A stretch of DNA of 64,000 bases from OMIW01 sp044235645 (lineage in GTDB: Bacteria; Bdellovibrionota_C; UBA2361; OMIW01). The notes under the pieces were generated by a model, which worked only from the letters and a program-made list of their open reading frames with translations, was not told the DNA's origin and did no database searches. The DNA is taken from positions 248,001 through 312,000 of the forward strand of contig JBIIHQ010000003.1 of the NCBI GenBank assembly GCA_044235645.1, in the 5' to 3' direction. Shown piece by piece: positions 54,585 through 64,000 of this stretch. Position numbers and translations under genes: made by a program. Position 1 is the first letter of the stretch. Each line of letters starts with the position of its first letter.

Positions 54585-55769
54585 ATGGCTCTTCCGACCT
54601 ACCTTACATCCCTCACCGAGCTTATCACCCGCCCCTCCCTCATCGTCGCTGGAGCGATGTCGGGCACCAGCGTCGACTCAGTCGATGTGGGTATTTGTCG
54701 CATCTCGCAATCGGTCCTATCAGACGCAGCGAGCCCGGCATCACGCCCCACGGTCGAACTTCTCTCATTTTACCGACATGACTACCCTGCGACTCTCCGC
54801 GCTCGCGTGCTGAAAGGACGCGAGTTAAGTGTCGCCGATGTCGCTGAGCTCAATGTATTGATCGGTCATCTCTTTGCCGAGGCGATTACTGAAGCATCAC
54901 GGCAATGGGGTGGACAGCTCGACCTTATCGGCTCTCACGGACAAACGATCTACCATCACAGCGGCGTATCCGACACCCTTATGGCGACGCTCCAGGTCGG
55001 CTGTGGTGATATCATTGCGACAAAGTCGGGCGTTCTCACGATCTTCGATTTTCGCGCAAAAGATGTCGCTGTCGGCGGCGAGGGCGCGCCCCTCGTTCCT
55101 CACGCCGACGAGCAGCTTTTCGGCAACGATCAGTGTCGCGCAATCATAAACCTCGGCGGCATCGCAAACATCACCATCCTTGGCCTCTGCGGAGGCGATG
55201 TCCTGGGATTTGACACCGGTCCCGCAAACGCTCCCCTCGACAGACTCGCGCGCAAAATCACGCTCGGGGCCGCCGAACTCGATCTCGATGGCAGCCTCGC
55301 ACGACAGGGGCAGATACAGCAGGAACTCCTCAACGAGCTGCTTGCCGATCCCTACCTGGCACGCATCCCGCCCAAATCAACGGGCTCAGAGATGTACGGC
55401 GATGAATTTGTCGAATCAATTATTCGTCGCTTCGGCAGGGTCGATGTCGACCTTATCGCAACGATGACCGAATTCGTCGCGATATCAGTCGCTGACGCGA
55501 TCATTCGCTTCTCTCCTGAACCAGTACACGAAGCAATTATCTCAGGAGGTGGTGCAAATAACAGATTCCTGATGGAAAGAATGCAACATCACCTCGGTAC
55601 CATACCCCTCTCCCGCTCCGACGATCGCGGTATCCCCTCACATGCCCGAGAAGTGATCGCCTTTGCGCTGCTTGCGCATAATGCTTTGAGAGGGTTGCCG
55701 ACATCAAAGCCGTCGGTGACGGGGGCCCATAAAACGGTACGGTTGGGGAGTTTTGCGTTTCCGGATTGA
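54585..55769 (+). CDS. anmK: Anhydro-N-acetylmuramic acid kinase
   Basis: 394 residues. The ATP-binding motif AGAMSGTSVDSVDV, GSHGQTIYHH, the substrate segment EGAPLVPHAD, GGIANIT and GFDTGPAN define AnmK. It phosphorylates and opens anhMurNAc, feeding recycled cell-wall sugar into the MurNAc 6-phosphate pool. This fits the presence of an amidase gene at 30 kb. The ATG is in ACCGCATGG with no strong ribosome site. Confidence 0.96.
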   Translation: MALPTYLTSLTELITRPSLIVAGAMSGTSVDSVDVGICRISQSVLSDAASPASRPTVELLSFYRHDYPATLRARVLKGRELSVADVAELNVLIGHLFAEAITEASRQWGGQLDLIGSHGQTIYHHSGVSDTLMATLQVGCGDIIATKSGVLTIFDFRAKDVAVGGEGAPLVPHADEQLFGNDQCRAIINLGGIANITILGLCGGDVLGFDTGPANAPLDRLARKITLGAAELDLDGSLARQGQIQQELLNELLADPYLARIPPKSTGSEMYGDEFVESIIRRFGRVDVDLIATMTEFVAISVADAIIRFSPEPVHEAIISGGGANNRFLMERMQHHLGTIPLSRSDDRGIPSHAREVIAFALLAHNALRGLPTSKPSVTGAHKTVRLGSFAFPD

Positions 55770-55832
55770 GGCGCAGTCAGCGATTATAATTAGCTTAAAT
55801 TCGCACCCAGAAACACTGAGGTAAGAACTCTC

Positions 55833-56423
55833 GTGCGCCCTTCATCCTTTCTCTTAAAATCAGCCTGTTCATCCGATGCCGAGCAATGCGAGGAACTAAC
55901 CCGGGCAGTTACGCTCTCTGATAAACCTCCTTTCGTTGAGCAGGGATTTCTCCTGAGCGCCACATCCGCGGAGACATTTCGCGAGTACATTGCGACTAAT
56001 TCGCTCTTTGTTGCTCGCGAAGGCAGCATCATCATCGGATTTATTCTTGCTTATCCGCGCGAAAGCCCTCACTTTACCGACATGCTCGCCCTTTTTCCGA
56101 AAATCTCCTGGACCGATCCCGCAATAGCTGAAAGGCCAAAATTGATATACGTCGACAAGAAAGCCGTCCACCCACGCTATCGACGAAGGGGCATTGCCAC
56201 AGCAATGTATCAGTTTTTGTTCACAAAGTACTCCGATCATTGCTTCATCGGCGCGACCGTCGAGAAACCAATTCTTAACCTCCCCTCCCAACAATTCCGG
56301 ATTCGCCACGGCTTTCGTCGCGTGGGGGAGTTTCGGGCCGATGAATTTCAGGGATTAAAGGGGTATCAAAGTGGAATATACGCACGGGATGGAGAGCGGG
56401 GCGAGATTAGAGGCCTATCTTGA
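55833..56423 (+). CDS. GNAT-family acetyltransferase
   Basis: 196 residues with the acetyl-CoA binding motif HPRYRRRGIATAMYQF (R/Q-x-x-G-x-A) and VDKKAV just before it. The upstream SLFVAREGSIIIGFILAY matches the strand before motif A. Substrate unknown. The start is a GTG behind GAGG. A TATAAT at 55785-55790 lies 42 bp upstream without a matching -35, so a dedicated promoter is only possible. Confidence 0.85.
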   Translation: MRPSSFLLKSACSSDAEQCEELTRAVTLSDKPPFVEQGFLLSATSAETFREYIATNSLFVAREGSIIIGFILAYPRESPHFTDMLALFPKISWTDPAIAERPKLIYVDKKAVHPRYRRRGIATAMYQFLFTKYSDHCFIGATVEKPILNLPSQQFRIRHGFRRVGEFRADEFQGLKGYQSGIYARDGERGEIRGLS

Positions 56424-56478
56424 CGATTATTTAATCATAAGAAAGACATCTTTCCCCTTTTCGCTGCAGGTACTCCCC

Positions 56479-56691
56479 TTACCCATCAACCGGCACCAAC
56501 CAGTTACCCTCTCCTCCAACAACCCCTTCAACAAGCTCCCTCGCCCCGATGAGCATTACCCCCTCATACGCCTCCCATAGAACCGACACTGACTCCCGAC
56601 ATCGTGCTTGATAACAAAATATCTGAGTTACCCCTGACAACTCGAGTAACCGGCTCAAAATTTCGTCGTGCCTGCCGATGACCAATCCCAC
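56479..56691 (-). CDS. Possible small protein of unknown function
   Basis: A 70-residue frame reading GLVIGRHDEILSRLLELSG at the start and IGARELVEGVVGGEG near the end. Its composition is protein-like, but the only start is a GTG without a ribosome site right after a stop codon. It could be a remnant. Confidence 0.3.
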   Translation of the reverse strand: MGLVIGRHDEILSRLLELSGVTQIFCYQARCRESVSVLWEAYEGVMLIGARELVEGVVGGEGNWLVPVDG

Positions 56692-57009
56692 AGTTTTTTA
56701 TAGCTCACCGTGAATTCGACTACGCTCGCCCTCCCCTGCTCCCTCGCCGATTACGCTCTTTCAAAACCTTGGCAATACAACGTTCCTACACTCCCTCACT
56801 TCATATCTCCTCCCTGTTTCGAGGACATGCAATATGAATTAACAACCACTTTAAATTTTCTTGAGTGTTTTTCGTTTGAGGACATTATTTTTGAGTCGTA
56901 TCGCTCTTTTAGTCTCCCGGAATTTCCCTTCTGCCCATTTCGCTCGTCTGTTATCATAAAGGAGCCGGAAACTAAGTTCGGATAACACGACCTGCTCATC
57001 CCTCTCACA
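56692..57009. other. Intergenic stretch before the 57 kb anchored protein
   Basis: About 318 bp, A/T-rich near 56820-56960. A plus-strand frame at 56710-56985 has a GTG start and an atypical amino-acid content, so it is not listed as a gene. The promoter of the next gene probably lies here. Confidence 0.3.
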
Positions 57010-57624
57010 ATGGACCTCACCACTCTTATACCGTCCCTCCTCCTCGCAGCCGTCGGCCTCGCTCTTCTCTTTTGGCTCGGGAAGATTATCGTTCGTGCGC
57101 TGACGGGGGTCTTTTTAGGGGGATTATCGGTCCACTTGTGGTGGAATCTTCGCAGTAAGGGGGCACGACTTTCAGCTATTGATGCCCTCATCAATCAGGG
57201 ACAGTTCTCCCATGCGCTTACTCTACTGGAGCAGAGTCTCATCCTCTCAACTGGCGCTCTGGATCCGCGAGGGATGGAGGCCATTGTAGCGCACCATCTG
57301 GGGGTGTTATCTCGATTTGGTACAATCGCTGATGCGCGGGATATTCAATCGGGCGTTTTACCCATCTTGGAGGGTCTACTTGGTTCACGCCTGGAGCTGT
57401 GGCGAGCCGTGGCACAAGCTCGCCAGTCCGCCAACAAGGCTCGTTCAAAGATGGACGCGCAAGGTAATGAGCGACCCTGGGTTAATGACGAATTCCAGCG
57501 CCACCTTCGAGATTTGAATGACAGGCTCGTAGCAAACAAGCAAGCCGTTGAGCAGCAAATCAAAGAGCTTTCGCGGGAGCTGCTCACCGACAGTCAAACC
57601 CCCATTCACTACCCATTTCATTGA
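57010..57624 (+). CDS. Membrane-anchored protein of unknown function
   Basis: 204 residues. One or two N-terminal hydrophobic segments (residues 5-22 and 27-40, SLLLAAVGLALLFWLGK) anchor the rest in the cytoplasm. The remainder is helical with a TPR-like unit (AIDALINQGQFSHALTLLEQ) and a coiled-coil-like C-terminal part (RHLRDLNDRLVANKQAVEQQ). Not recognised. The ATG follows the G/A-rich CACAATGG context without a strong ribosome site. Confidence 0.6.
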   Translation: MDLTTLIPSLLLAAVGLALLFWLGKIIVRALTGVFLGGLSVHLWWNLRSKGARLSAIDALINQGQFSHALTLLEQSLILSTGALDPRGMEAIVAHHLGVLSRFGTIADARDIQSGVLPILEGLLGSRLELWRAVAQARQSANKARSKMDAQGNERPWVNDEFQRHLRDLNDRLVANKQAVEQQIKELSRELLTDSQTPIHYPFH

Positions 57625-57679
57625 TGATTTATTTCAGATCGCGCGGTGGGCTCTGTCTCAGAGTAACTCCTTAATCTCA

Positions 57680-58342
57680 TCAATGTATTCCCACCTCGCG
57701 ACCCATCGCCTCTTGCCGATGTAAAGCCCCTCCGTCCCATATCAGCAGTTCAACTCCAGATTCTCCCATTACCGGGAAAAACTCCCCAGGCTGCAATCGC
57801 ACCACCGCGAGATGAACCTGAATGGCACATGGCTTCTGGCTATCACCCGCAGCCACCTGCATTCGATGGCTCGGAAATATGAACGAACCTCCCATCATAC
57901 GACGCCCCATGCGACCGCCCGTTGCCGCGAGTTCGCTGGAGCCAACCGCTGGAAGGCTACCCGTCCAAAAAAGAAGACATCCATCTGAGCGATCTCTTTC
58001 ATCAGTGATCACCGGTGTTCCATCAGCGAGGAGCCGTACGGCAAATCGACCCTCCTCGAGTATTTCATAACGTCGCAAGAGCTGGCCCAAGATACTCGGA
58101 TGTCGAGCAATCACATCGCGTGACTCTTCATTACTGAGCAGCGCGTCACGGGCATCATCAAACAATACTCCTTCGTAGAGAAGCTCTCCCTTGTTATCGC
58201 GGGCCACATACCATTCGTGAGCACACGGTGGTGAACCGTGAATCATAATCTCTCGGATGGTGGGGCCCCTCATAACTGATGGCAAACGAAACGCCCCGCG
58301 GTCACGAAACAACCAATTTTCACCGAAAGTAATGTGCTTCAT
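57680..58342 (-). CDS. Protein of unknown function
   Basis: 220 residues, soluble and without signal peptide. It is beta-rich with tryptophan-containing segments (CAHEWYVARDNKG, LLFWTGSLP) and ends EAMGREVGIH. No family or catalytic motif was identified. The ATG has AGAGGTACGGAG upstream. It is divergent from the aconitase gene, with about 270 bp between. Confidence 0.6.
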   Translation of the reverse strand: MKHITFGENWLFRDRGAFRLPSVMRGPTIREIMIHGSPPCAHEWYVARDNKGELLYEGVLFDDARDALLSNEESRDVIARHPSILGQLLRRYEILEEGRFAVRLLADGTPVITDERDRSDGCLLFWTGSLPAVGSSELAATGGRMGRRMMGGSFIFPSHRMQVAAGDSQKPCAIQVHLAVVRLQPGEFFPVMGESGVELLIWDGGALHRQEAMGREVGIH

Positions 58343-58613
58343 CTCCGTACCTCTTTCTTAACGACATCATCCTCACCCGCGTAACAACGCTCACACCCTG
58401 CCCTGAATACACTCAAACTTCAAGGGGTTAAAAGGACGGTTCCCGACCTTCCAAATCATCCATAGCAAACCTCAACGCACCAAAGAAGAACCCCGTTTCT
58501 CCAAGCCCACATCTTGACGACGCATAGGTACGTAGTGTCACACTTACTCTCGCTCTTTTGCATCTGGTGGTGCAGGCGCAGCCACCTTTTTGTCTCATCC
58601 GAGGAACCGCCCT

Positions 58614-61328
58614 ATGTCGTTCTCTAATACCGCCTTCGTTCGCCCTTTCGGAACTCCCTCAGTCACCACTCCGCGGCAGCTCTATTCCCTCCCTCTTCTT
58701 GAGCAACAAGGGTGGGGGGCTATTCGCCGATTGCCGGTATCTTTGCGGATAGTCCTCGAGTCGCTACTCCGTAACTGCGACGGCAAGCGGGTGTCAGAGG
58801 AGCATATTCGGGCTCTCTGCAGCTGGCAGCCTCAGGCTTCCCGCCAAGAGGAGATCCCGTTTGTGGTCGCCCGAGTGTTATTGCAGGATCTTACCGGTGT
58901 GCCGCTGGGAGTTGATCTTGCGGCGATGCGAAGCGCGGTTAAACAGCTTGGCGGGGACCCGACGATGATAGAACCCCTCGTCCCCGTTGATCTCGTCGTC
59001 GATCACTCGGTCCAGGTTGATTTCTCGAGCCAGGCTGATGCCTATCTAAAAAATCTCTCAATGGAGTTTGGGCGCAACCAGGAGCGGTATCAGTTCCTCA
59101 AATGGTGCATGGAATCTTTCAAAAGTTTTCGGGTTATTCCTCCTGGGATCGGGATCTGCCATCAGGTCAATCTTGAATATCTCGGCCAAGGGGTTCTCAC
59201 CAGTGGTGCGGTTGCCTATCCTGACACCCTCGTCGGTACCGATTCCCACACTACGATGATTAATGGACTCGGCACCGTTGGTTGGGGTGTGGGCGGCATA
59301 GAAGCCGAGGCCGCGATGCTCGGGCAGCCGGTGTATATCCTTACCCCCGATGTCGTCGGCGTGCATATTTCGGGACGGCTCCGCGAGGGGGTAACAGCCA
59401 CCGATCTGGTGCTCCATGTAACCGAAATGCTCCGCAAGGCGAAGGTCGTTGGTAAATTCGTTGAGTTCCACGGGGAAGGAGCGCGCTCACTCTCGGTGCC
59501 TGACCGCGCAACAATTGCAAATATGGCCCCTGAGTACGGCGCAACGATGGGCTTCTTCCCCGTTGATGAACGGACCTGCGATTACCTCCTCTCGACGGGC
59601 CGCGATCCCGAGACTGTAGCGACGGTTCGTGCCTACTACGAGGCCCAAGAGATGTTCGGCATTCCGTTGGCGGGTGAGTGCGATTATACAACGATTATCG
59701 AGCTCGATCTCAGCACGGTAAACCCGAGCGTCGCTGGTCCCAAGCGCCCTCAGGATCGCATGGATCTGAGCGCCGTTGCTGCCCGTTTCCGTGAGGTGTT
59801 CCATCTTCCCGTTACTGAAAATGGATTTGGCAAATCGGAGCTGCAGCTCCGCGATAGGCATACAGTCGCCGAACCGTCTGCTCCCGATCAATCGCACACC
59901 CTTGGCCACGGCGATATTCTCATTGCCGCTATTACCTCGTGCACCAACACGTCAAACCCCAGCGTCATGCTCGCAGCAGGTCTCCTTGCAAAGAAGGCGG
60001 TGGAAAAGGGGCTCTCTCGCGCCCACTTTGTTAAAGCATCGCTCGCTCCCGGATCGCGTGTTGTCACCGAGTACCTTGAGAAAACAGGACTGCAGCCATA
60101 TCTCGATGCGCTTGGATTTAATCTGGTCGGTTATGGGTGCACCACCTGCATCGGTAACTCCGGGCCCCTCGATCCTGCCGTTGAGTCCGTTGTGCAGAAG
60201 AACGATCTCGTTACCGCGAGCGTTCTCTCAGGTAACCGCAACTTTGAGGCGCGAGTCCATCAAAGTATCAAAGCAAACTTTCTCCTCAGCCCCCCTCTTG
60301 TCGTCGCATACGCTATCGCAGGATCAATCCTTACCGATCTGACTCATGAGCCCATCGGCACTTCGTCATCAGGGACGCCGGTGTATCTACGTGATATCTG
60401 GCCATCCACCGACGAAGTAGAATCACTGATGCAATCAGCGATGGATCCCGCGACGTATCGGCGTCTCTATTCAGGCTTCGAGAACCAGAATCCCCTTTGG
60501 CAAGAGGTGCCGGCGCCGCGTGGCTCACTCTACGCGTGGGACACCGACTCAACCTACATTCAGGAGCCTCCGTACTTTGAGAACTTCTCGGGTGCTCCCG
60601 CAGCCGTCTCCGACGTTAAAGATGCACGCATCCTGCTCATGGTCGGCGATTCACTTACCACCGATCACATTAGCCCCGCGGGTTCGATAAAACCCTCCTC
60701 GGCGGCGGGAACATTCCTGATCGGGCGCGGTGTTTCGCGCGATAACTTCAACAGCTACGGCGCTCGCCGCGGCAACCACGAGGTGATGGTTCGAGGCACC
60801 TTCGCGAACGTCCGGATCAAAAACAAAATTATCCCTGGTTCCGAGGGCCCCGTAACTCGTCACCAACCATCAAAGGAGGAGCTCAGCATCTACGATGCGT
60901 CACTGAGATACCAGAGCGAAGGCACGCCACTGGTTGTTTTTGCGGGGAATGAATACGGCACCGGAAGCTCGCGCGATTGGGCGGCAAAAGGCACCCGTCT
61001 TCTCGGGATAAAGGCGGTTATCGCCCAGAGCTTTGAGCGTATTCACCGAAGCAATCTCATCGGCATGGGCGTCCTGCCGTGTCAGTTTGTCAATGGCGAA
61101 AGCGCAGAATCGCTGGGCATCACGGGTGATGAAACGATTGCCCTGACCGGGATTTCCGACTCCGCGCTGGTACCACGCAAGGAGCTCACCCTCTCGATTA
61201 ATCGGGCTGATGGCTCAAAGCTCGAGACGAAGGTACTGCTTCGGATCGATACGCCGATTGAAGTGGAATACTATCGCAACGGAGGCATCCTACCGTACGT
61301 ACTGCGAGAGCTACTCGCGGCACGTTAA
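58614..61328 (+). CDS. acnA: Aconitate hydratase A
   Basis: About 904 residues of the AcnA/IRP1 type. Cluster ligands are Cys443 (TSCTNTS), Cys509 and Cys512 (YGCTTCIGNSGPL); the substrate loop GTDSHTTMINGLG and SSRDWAAKGTRLL with swivel-domain arginines are intact. It converts citrate to isocitrate in the TCA cycle. The ATG at 58614 follows a TTG eight codons upstream. The MBL-fold gene begins 21 bp after its stop, suggesting an operon. Confidence 0.97.
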   Translation: MSFSNTAFVRPFGTPSVTTPRQLYSLPLLEQQGWGAIRRLPVSLRIVLESLLRNCDGKRVSEEHIRALCSWQPQASRQEEIPFVVARVLLQDLTGVPLGVDLAAMRSAVKQLGGDPTMIEPLVPVDLVVDHSVQVDFSSQADAYLKNLSMEFGRNQERYQFLKWCMESFKSFRVIPPGIGICHQVNLEYLGQGVLTSGAVAYPDTLVGTDSHTTMINGLGTVGWGVGGIEAEAAMLGQPVYILTPDVVGVHISGRLREGVTATDLVLHVTEMLRKAKVVGKFVEFHGEGARSLSVPDRATIANMAPEYGATMGFFPVDERTCDYLLSTGRDPETVATVRAYYEAQEMFGIPLAGECDYTTIIELDLSTVNPSVAGPKRPQDRMDLSAVAARFREVFHLPVTENGFGKSELQLRDRHTVAEPSAPDQSHTLGHGDILIAAITSCTNTSNPSVMLAAGLLAKKAVEKGLSRAHFVKASLAPGSRVVTEYLEKTGLQPYLDALGFNLVGYGCTTCIGNSGPLDPAVESVVQKNDLVTASVLSGNRNFEARVHQSIKANFLLSPPLVVAYAIAGSILTDLTHEPIGTSSSGTPVYLRDIWPSTDEVESLMQSAMDPATYRRLYSGFENQNPLWQEVPAPRGSLYAWDTDSTYIQEPPYFENFSGAPAAVSDVKDARILLMVGDSLTTDHISPAGSIKPSSAAGTFLIGRGVSRDNFNSYGARRGNHEVMVRGTFANVRIKNKIIPGSEGPVTRHQPSKEELSIYDASLRYQSEGTPLVVFAGNEYGTGSSRDWAAKGTRLLGIKAVIAQSFERIHRSNLIGMGVLPCQFVNGESAESLGITGDETIALTGISDSALVPRKELTLSINRADGSKLETKVLLRIDTPIEVEYYRNGGILPYVLRELLAAR

Positions 61329-61349
61329 TCAAACAAACGTGGCCGCTCC

Positions 61350-62231
61350 ATGCACCGCATTATTTCAGCGCCTGAACAGATAGATCTCGCAATCCCCGCG
61401 CTCGCGGGGTTTACCGACTTTATCGGGTGCTGGTGCGGTCGGGTCGAAAGTGGCTTTTTTCTGGTCGATCCAGGGCCGGCAGCAACGATACCTACGGTAC
61501 TCGAGTATCTCCACTACCGCAACGCATCAACGCTTGCCGCCATACTGCTCACCCACATCCACGTTGACCACGCCGGTGGTGTCGGCCTCCTCATCGAAAA
61601 TTTTCCTGATACCCCTATTGTCTGCCCGGCTCGCTCGATTCGTCACCTGATTGATCCAAGCCACCTCGCGACGGCATCACGCACCGTGCTTGGCACCCTT
61701 ATGGACCATTACGGTGCAATCTTGCCTGTCCCCGCTGAGCGCATCATAGCTGCTGAGGAGAGCTCATGGGGAAGCATTCCCACTCCCGGGCACTCCCCCG
61801 ATCATACCGCCTACCTCGTCGATGGCTACCTCTTCTGTGGCGAAGCGCTCGGAGTTATCTGCGCCCCCGCCTCGCTCATCTATCGCCGCCCCGCAACGCC
61901 ACCGCGCTTTGAACCCACTCCCTACACCACGTCAATCGCCCGACTCGGAGAGGTAGCGGCCCACACCGCCTGTTTTGGACACTTCGGCTCTCTTCCACTC
62001 ACTCCTCGCCTCTGCACCGAGAGCCTAGGCCAGATAACGCATTGGGTCGCCTCTATTCGGGACAATCGAGAGAGTTCAGATCAAGAGCTCATCGCCCACC
62101 TTACTGCAACCGATCCACTCTTTGGACCGTGGAACGAATTACCCGAAACGATCCGCCAACGGGAGGAAATATTCATCGCAAATACTTTCGCAGGCATCCG
62201 GGATTATTTGGTACGCCACCAGGGCTTCTAA
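61350..62231 (+). CDS. Metallo-beta-lactamase-fold hydrolase
   Basis: 293 residues with the metal-binding motif HIHVDHAGG (about 69-77), GHSPDHTAYLV and a later GHFG that supply the zinc ligands. Family members include glyoxalase II-like thiolesterases and lactamases; the substrate here is unknown. It follows aconitase and is convergent with the membrane-protein gene at 62241, nine bp away. Confidence 0.9.
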   Translation: MHRIISAPEQIDLAIPALAGFTDFIGCWCGRVESGFFLVDPGPAATIPTVLEYLHYRNASTLAAILLTHIHVDHAGGVGLLIENFPDTPIVCPARSIRHLIDPSHLATASRTVLGTLMDHYGAILPVPAERIIAAEESSWGSIPTPGHSPDHTAYLVDGYLFCGEALGVICAPASLIYRRPATPPRFEPTPYTTSIARLGEVAAHTACFGHFGSLPLTPRLCTESLGQITHWVASIRDNRESSDQELIAHLTATDPLFGPWNELPETIRQREEIFIANTFAGIRDYLVRHQGF

Positions 62232-62240
62232 TCGACCAGA

Positions 62241-63071
62241 TCACCCTCTGCTGTGTTGGCGTGCTGCGTGCTTGTCCGCACTCTCTCGGTCCACCACTAT
62301 GGTGAGACTATGATAAGCCTTGGCCCAGCAAAGGTTGCACACAACTGAAAGAGGCTCAACAATCGAGGCTGCAGCCTGTACGCAGTATCCCGCCGCATAG
62401 AGAAGAAACGGTATTCGCGCTGCCTCGGCGGCACTCTTTTCCTCATCACGCCCCGTAAGGGAGCGATACATTGCCACGACAAAAAGCACCCCCGCACCCC
62501 CCGCTCCTATTGCCGGGAGCACTGTTCCAATAGAAATCGCGGTTGAAACAACCGCCGCAAAATCGGCGACTCCGTAGAGGAGGATAGACCGTCGATACCC
62601 CGCAGCGATCATCTTCGCTGAATCAGCTCTACCGGCGGAATCGGTAGCCGCAAGACTCTCCTCGCGATCCTTTACCCAGCCAATCTGGTACTCTCCGGTA
62701 GCCCACAGAAGAAGAGTGACCCCCGGGAGCAGCGCCGAGCCGGCCAGAGCCGGATCCGCCGCAAAAAGGGGAATCGTCAGCATTACAATTGCACTAACGA
62801 GATTAACGTGCCCAAGCCGCCAGAACGGCACCGCATAAGCCCCTCCTCGATAGGTTGCCTGAACCTGCCCACCGAAAACAAACACAGCAGCAACAAGCTG
62901 AAGAAGCCCCGCCCACACACCCCCGAGATGAAACCCTCCAAGCGAACCAGATTGATACGCGAAGAAACTGTTTCCGGCTGCGAACCACGCAGCTCCGCAC
63001 GATGAGAGGTCAAAAAGATATTTCCGGGGACGAGAGACGAGATCCTGCAGGAGAGATATGTGCTGAGTCAT
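62241..63071 (-). CDS. Multi-pass membrane protein of unknown function
   Basis: About 276 residues with five to six hydrophobic segments (near 21-45, 52-70, 80-95, 105-125, 178-210 and 232-256). No family recognised. The ATG at 63071 (MTQHISLL) is used; a TTG 72 nt upstream is in frame and neither has a good ribosome site. TTGACA lies about 130 bp upstream, near 63210, as a possible -35. Confidence 0.6.
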   Translation of the reverse strand: MTQHISLLQDLVSRPRKYLFDLSSCGAAWFAAGNSFFAYQSGSLGGFHLGGVWAGLLQLVAAVFVFGGQVQATYRGGAYAVPFWRLGHVNLVSAIVMLTIPLFAADPALAGSALLPGVTLLLWATGEYQIGWVKDREESLAATDSAGRADSAKMIAAGYRRSILLYGVADFAAVVSTAISIGTVLPAIGAGGAGVLFVVAMYRSLTGRDEEKSAAEAARIPFLLYAAGYCVQAAASIVEPLSVVCNLCWAKAYHSLTIVVDRESADKHAARQHSRG

Positions 63072-63334
63072 AAATTGGGAGGTAAAAAGTCGAGCTCTCG
63101 CAAGATTGAAGGGCTGTTCCTCGAAGTCGGGACCCGACGACAAACCCCTATTCTACCCGATCGCCATTTGCGATCCTACGCTTTTAATTTCATTCAAGAA
63201 TGTCAACCATACTTAATCGACCTTTTAAGCCATCTGAAACACCTATGTTACCCTCGCGAACAAAGGGAGTATCAGATGTCTACCTGAAACCATGATCTCA
63301 AAGAGGTCGGGCTCCGCCAGTATTTAAAGTCTCC

Positions 63335-64000
63335 TCACCCCCGCAGCCGCAACGCCACACCCACCAATCCCATCATCACTGGCACCTCGACCAGTGGTCC
63401 TATCACCGCCGCAAACGCAGCCCCTGAGTTAATCCCAAAGACTGCTATGGCCACCGCTATCGCCAATTCGAAGTTATTACTCGATGCCGTAAACGAAACG
63501 GTGCAACACCGCTGGTATTCGATACCAAGACGCCTCGTTATGAAAAATGTCCCCATAAACATCAGAACAAAGAAGACGACAAGTGGAATCGCAATCGTCA
63601 CCACATCGGATGGAATAGAGAGAATGAGCCGCCCCTTCATGCTGAACATCACGACAATCGTGAAGAGAAGAGCGAAGAGAGTCAGAAGACCGAGTCGCGG
63701 GAGAAACCGTTCGCGATACCACTCCTCTGAAACAAGTCGAAGCATCACCGCGCGCGTCAGATATCCGGCACCACAGGGAATCCCCAGATATACGGCGACA
63801 CTCTGCGCTATCTCCGACATTGAGACGGGTACAATAACTGAGGAAAGCCCAAAGAGCCCCGGTAAGACGGTTAAAAATAGGTACGCATATACGCCGAAGA
63901 AAAGCACCTGAAAGAGCGCGTTAAATGCCACTAAACCCGCTGCGTACTCAGCCGAACCTTTGGCAATATCGTTCCATACAATCACCATGGCAATACACGG
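63335..64000 (-). CDS. acr3: Acr3-type arsenite efflux permease (partial, cut by right edge)
   Basis: The C-terminal 222 residues of a ten-helix permease. The frame continues off the right edge, reading PCIAMVIVWNDIAKG at the break, which matches the conserved Acr3 segment with the essential cysteine. Further blocks are FTASSNNFELAIAVAIAVFG and GPLVEVPVM, whose glutamate is conserved. It exports As(OH)3. The remaining N-terminus and any ars regulator lie outside the window. Confidence 0.93.
   Translation of the reverse strand, partial: PCIAMVIVWNDIAKGSAEYAAGLVAFNALFQVLFFGVYAYLFLTVLPGLFGLSSVIVPVSMSEIAQSVAVYLGIPCGAGYLTRAVMLRLVSEEWYRERFLPRLGLLTLFALLFTIVVMFSMKGRLILSIPSDVVTIAIPLVVFFVLMFMGTFFITRRLGIEYQRCCTVSFTASSNNFELAIAVAIAVFGINSGAAFAAVIGPLVEVPVMMGLVGVALRLRG

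Noticed and set aside
56710..56985. A 91-residue plus-strand frame
   Set aside because: GTG start with no ribosome site and an unusual composition rich in Phe, Ser and Pro; more likely non-coding.

Overview
The window is a chromosomal segment of a Gram-negative, probably aerobic heterotrophic bacterium with about half G+C. The evidence for an outer membrane is two predicted lipoproteins, an AmiC-type amidase and an anhydro-N-acetylmuramate kinase. Coenzyme-B12 acyl-CoA chemistry, a Ser/Thr kinase-PP2C-FHA cassette joined to a Tad pilus operon, PdxS/PdxT vitamin B6 synthesis and a hybrid histidine kinase with Hpt suggest a deltaproteobacteria-like lineage in the broad sense (Myxococcota, Bdellovibrionota, SAR324 or relatives). 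No rRNA or marker phylogeny is available here, so this is only an inference. There are no CRISPR arrays, insertion sequences or prophages. Two tRNA genes are present.

Layout. 1-8140 (minus strand): a putative operon, read right to left, of PP2C phosphatase, FHA protein, Ser/Thr kinase, CpaE-like ATPase, CpaB, CpaF and TadB (cut by the left edge). It looks like a Tad pilus machine with its own phospho-signalling module. 8.6-13.6 kb: a small anchored protein, ATP:cob(I)alamin adenosyltransferase, a flavin oxidoreductase with a quinone oxidoreductase, and two small unknown membrane proteins. 13.6-18.2 kb (minus): an acyl-CoA operon of HIT protein, enoyl-CoA hydratase, acyl-CoA dehydrogenase and a two-subunit B12 mutase. 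The active-site signature of the mutase (Phe and Gln) matches isobutyryl-CoA mutase rather than methylmalonyl-CoA mutase, and the adenosyltransferase at 9.1 kb could supply its cofactor. 18.4-26.2 kb: CNNM/CorC protein, a large unknown protein with ankyrin-like repeats, Nudix hydrolase, thioredoxin-like ferredoxin, tRNA-Lys, DedA protein, and an unknown exported protein preceded by a degenerate partial copy of itself.

26.2-37 kb: a single receiver protein convergent with a hybrid histidine kinase (possible phosphorelay), then CCA-adding enzyme, amidase, MutS, ribosomal protein S1 and cytidylate kinase. 37-47.5 kb: patatin phospholipase, several unknown proteins including a 2OG-oxygenase-like one, a pair of novel paralogues sharing one domain, an RlmI-like methyltransferase, PdxT, PdxS and a membrane protein. 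47.5-58.3 kb: tRNA-Gln, a TPR lipoprotein with a second lipoprotein, an orphan ABC ATPase, TerB-like protein, thiolase, TrmB, AnmK, a GNAT acetyltransferase and unknowns. 58.6-64 kb: aconitase A, a metallo-beta-lactamase-fold hydrolase, a membrane protein, and the C-terminal part of an Acr3 arsenite efflux pump cut by the right edge.

The best candidates for something new are the pilus and kinase/phosphatase/FHA operon, the mutase with switched specificity residues, the paralogous pair at 40.8-43.5 kb, the 786-residue ankyrin-like protein, and the degenerate duplicate at 24.4 kb. Everything here was read by eye; no searches were run.
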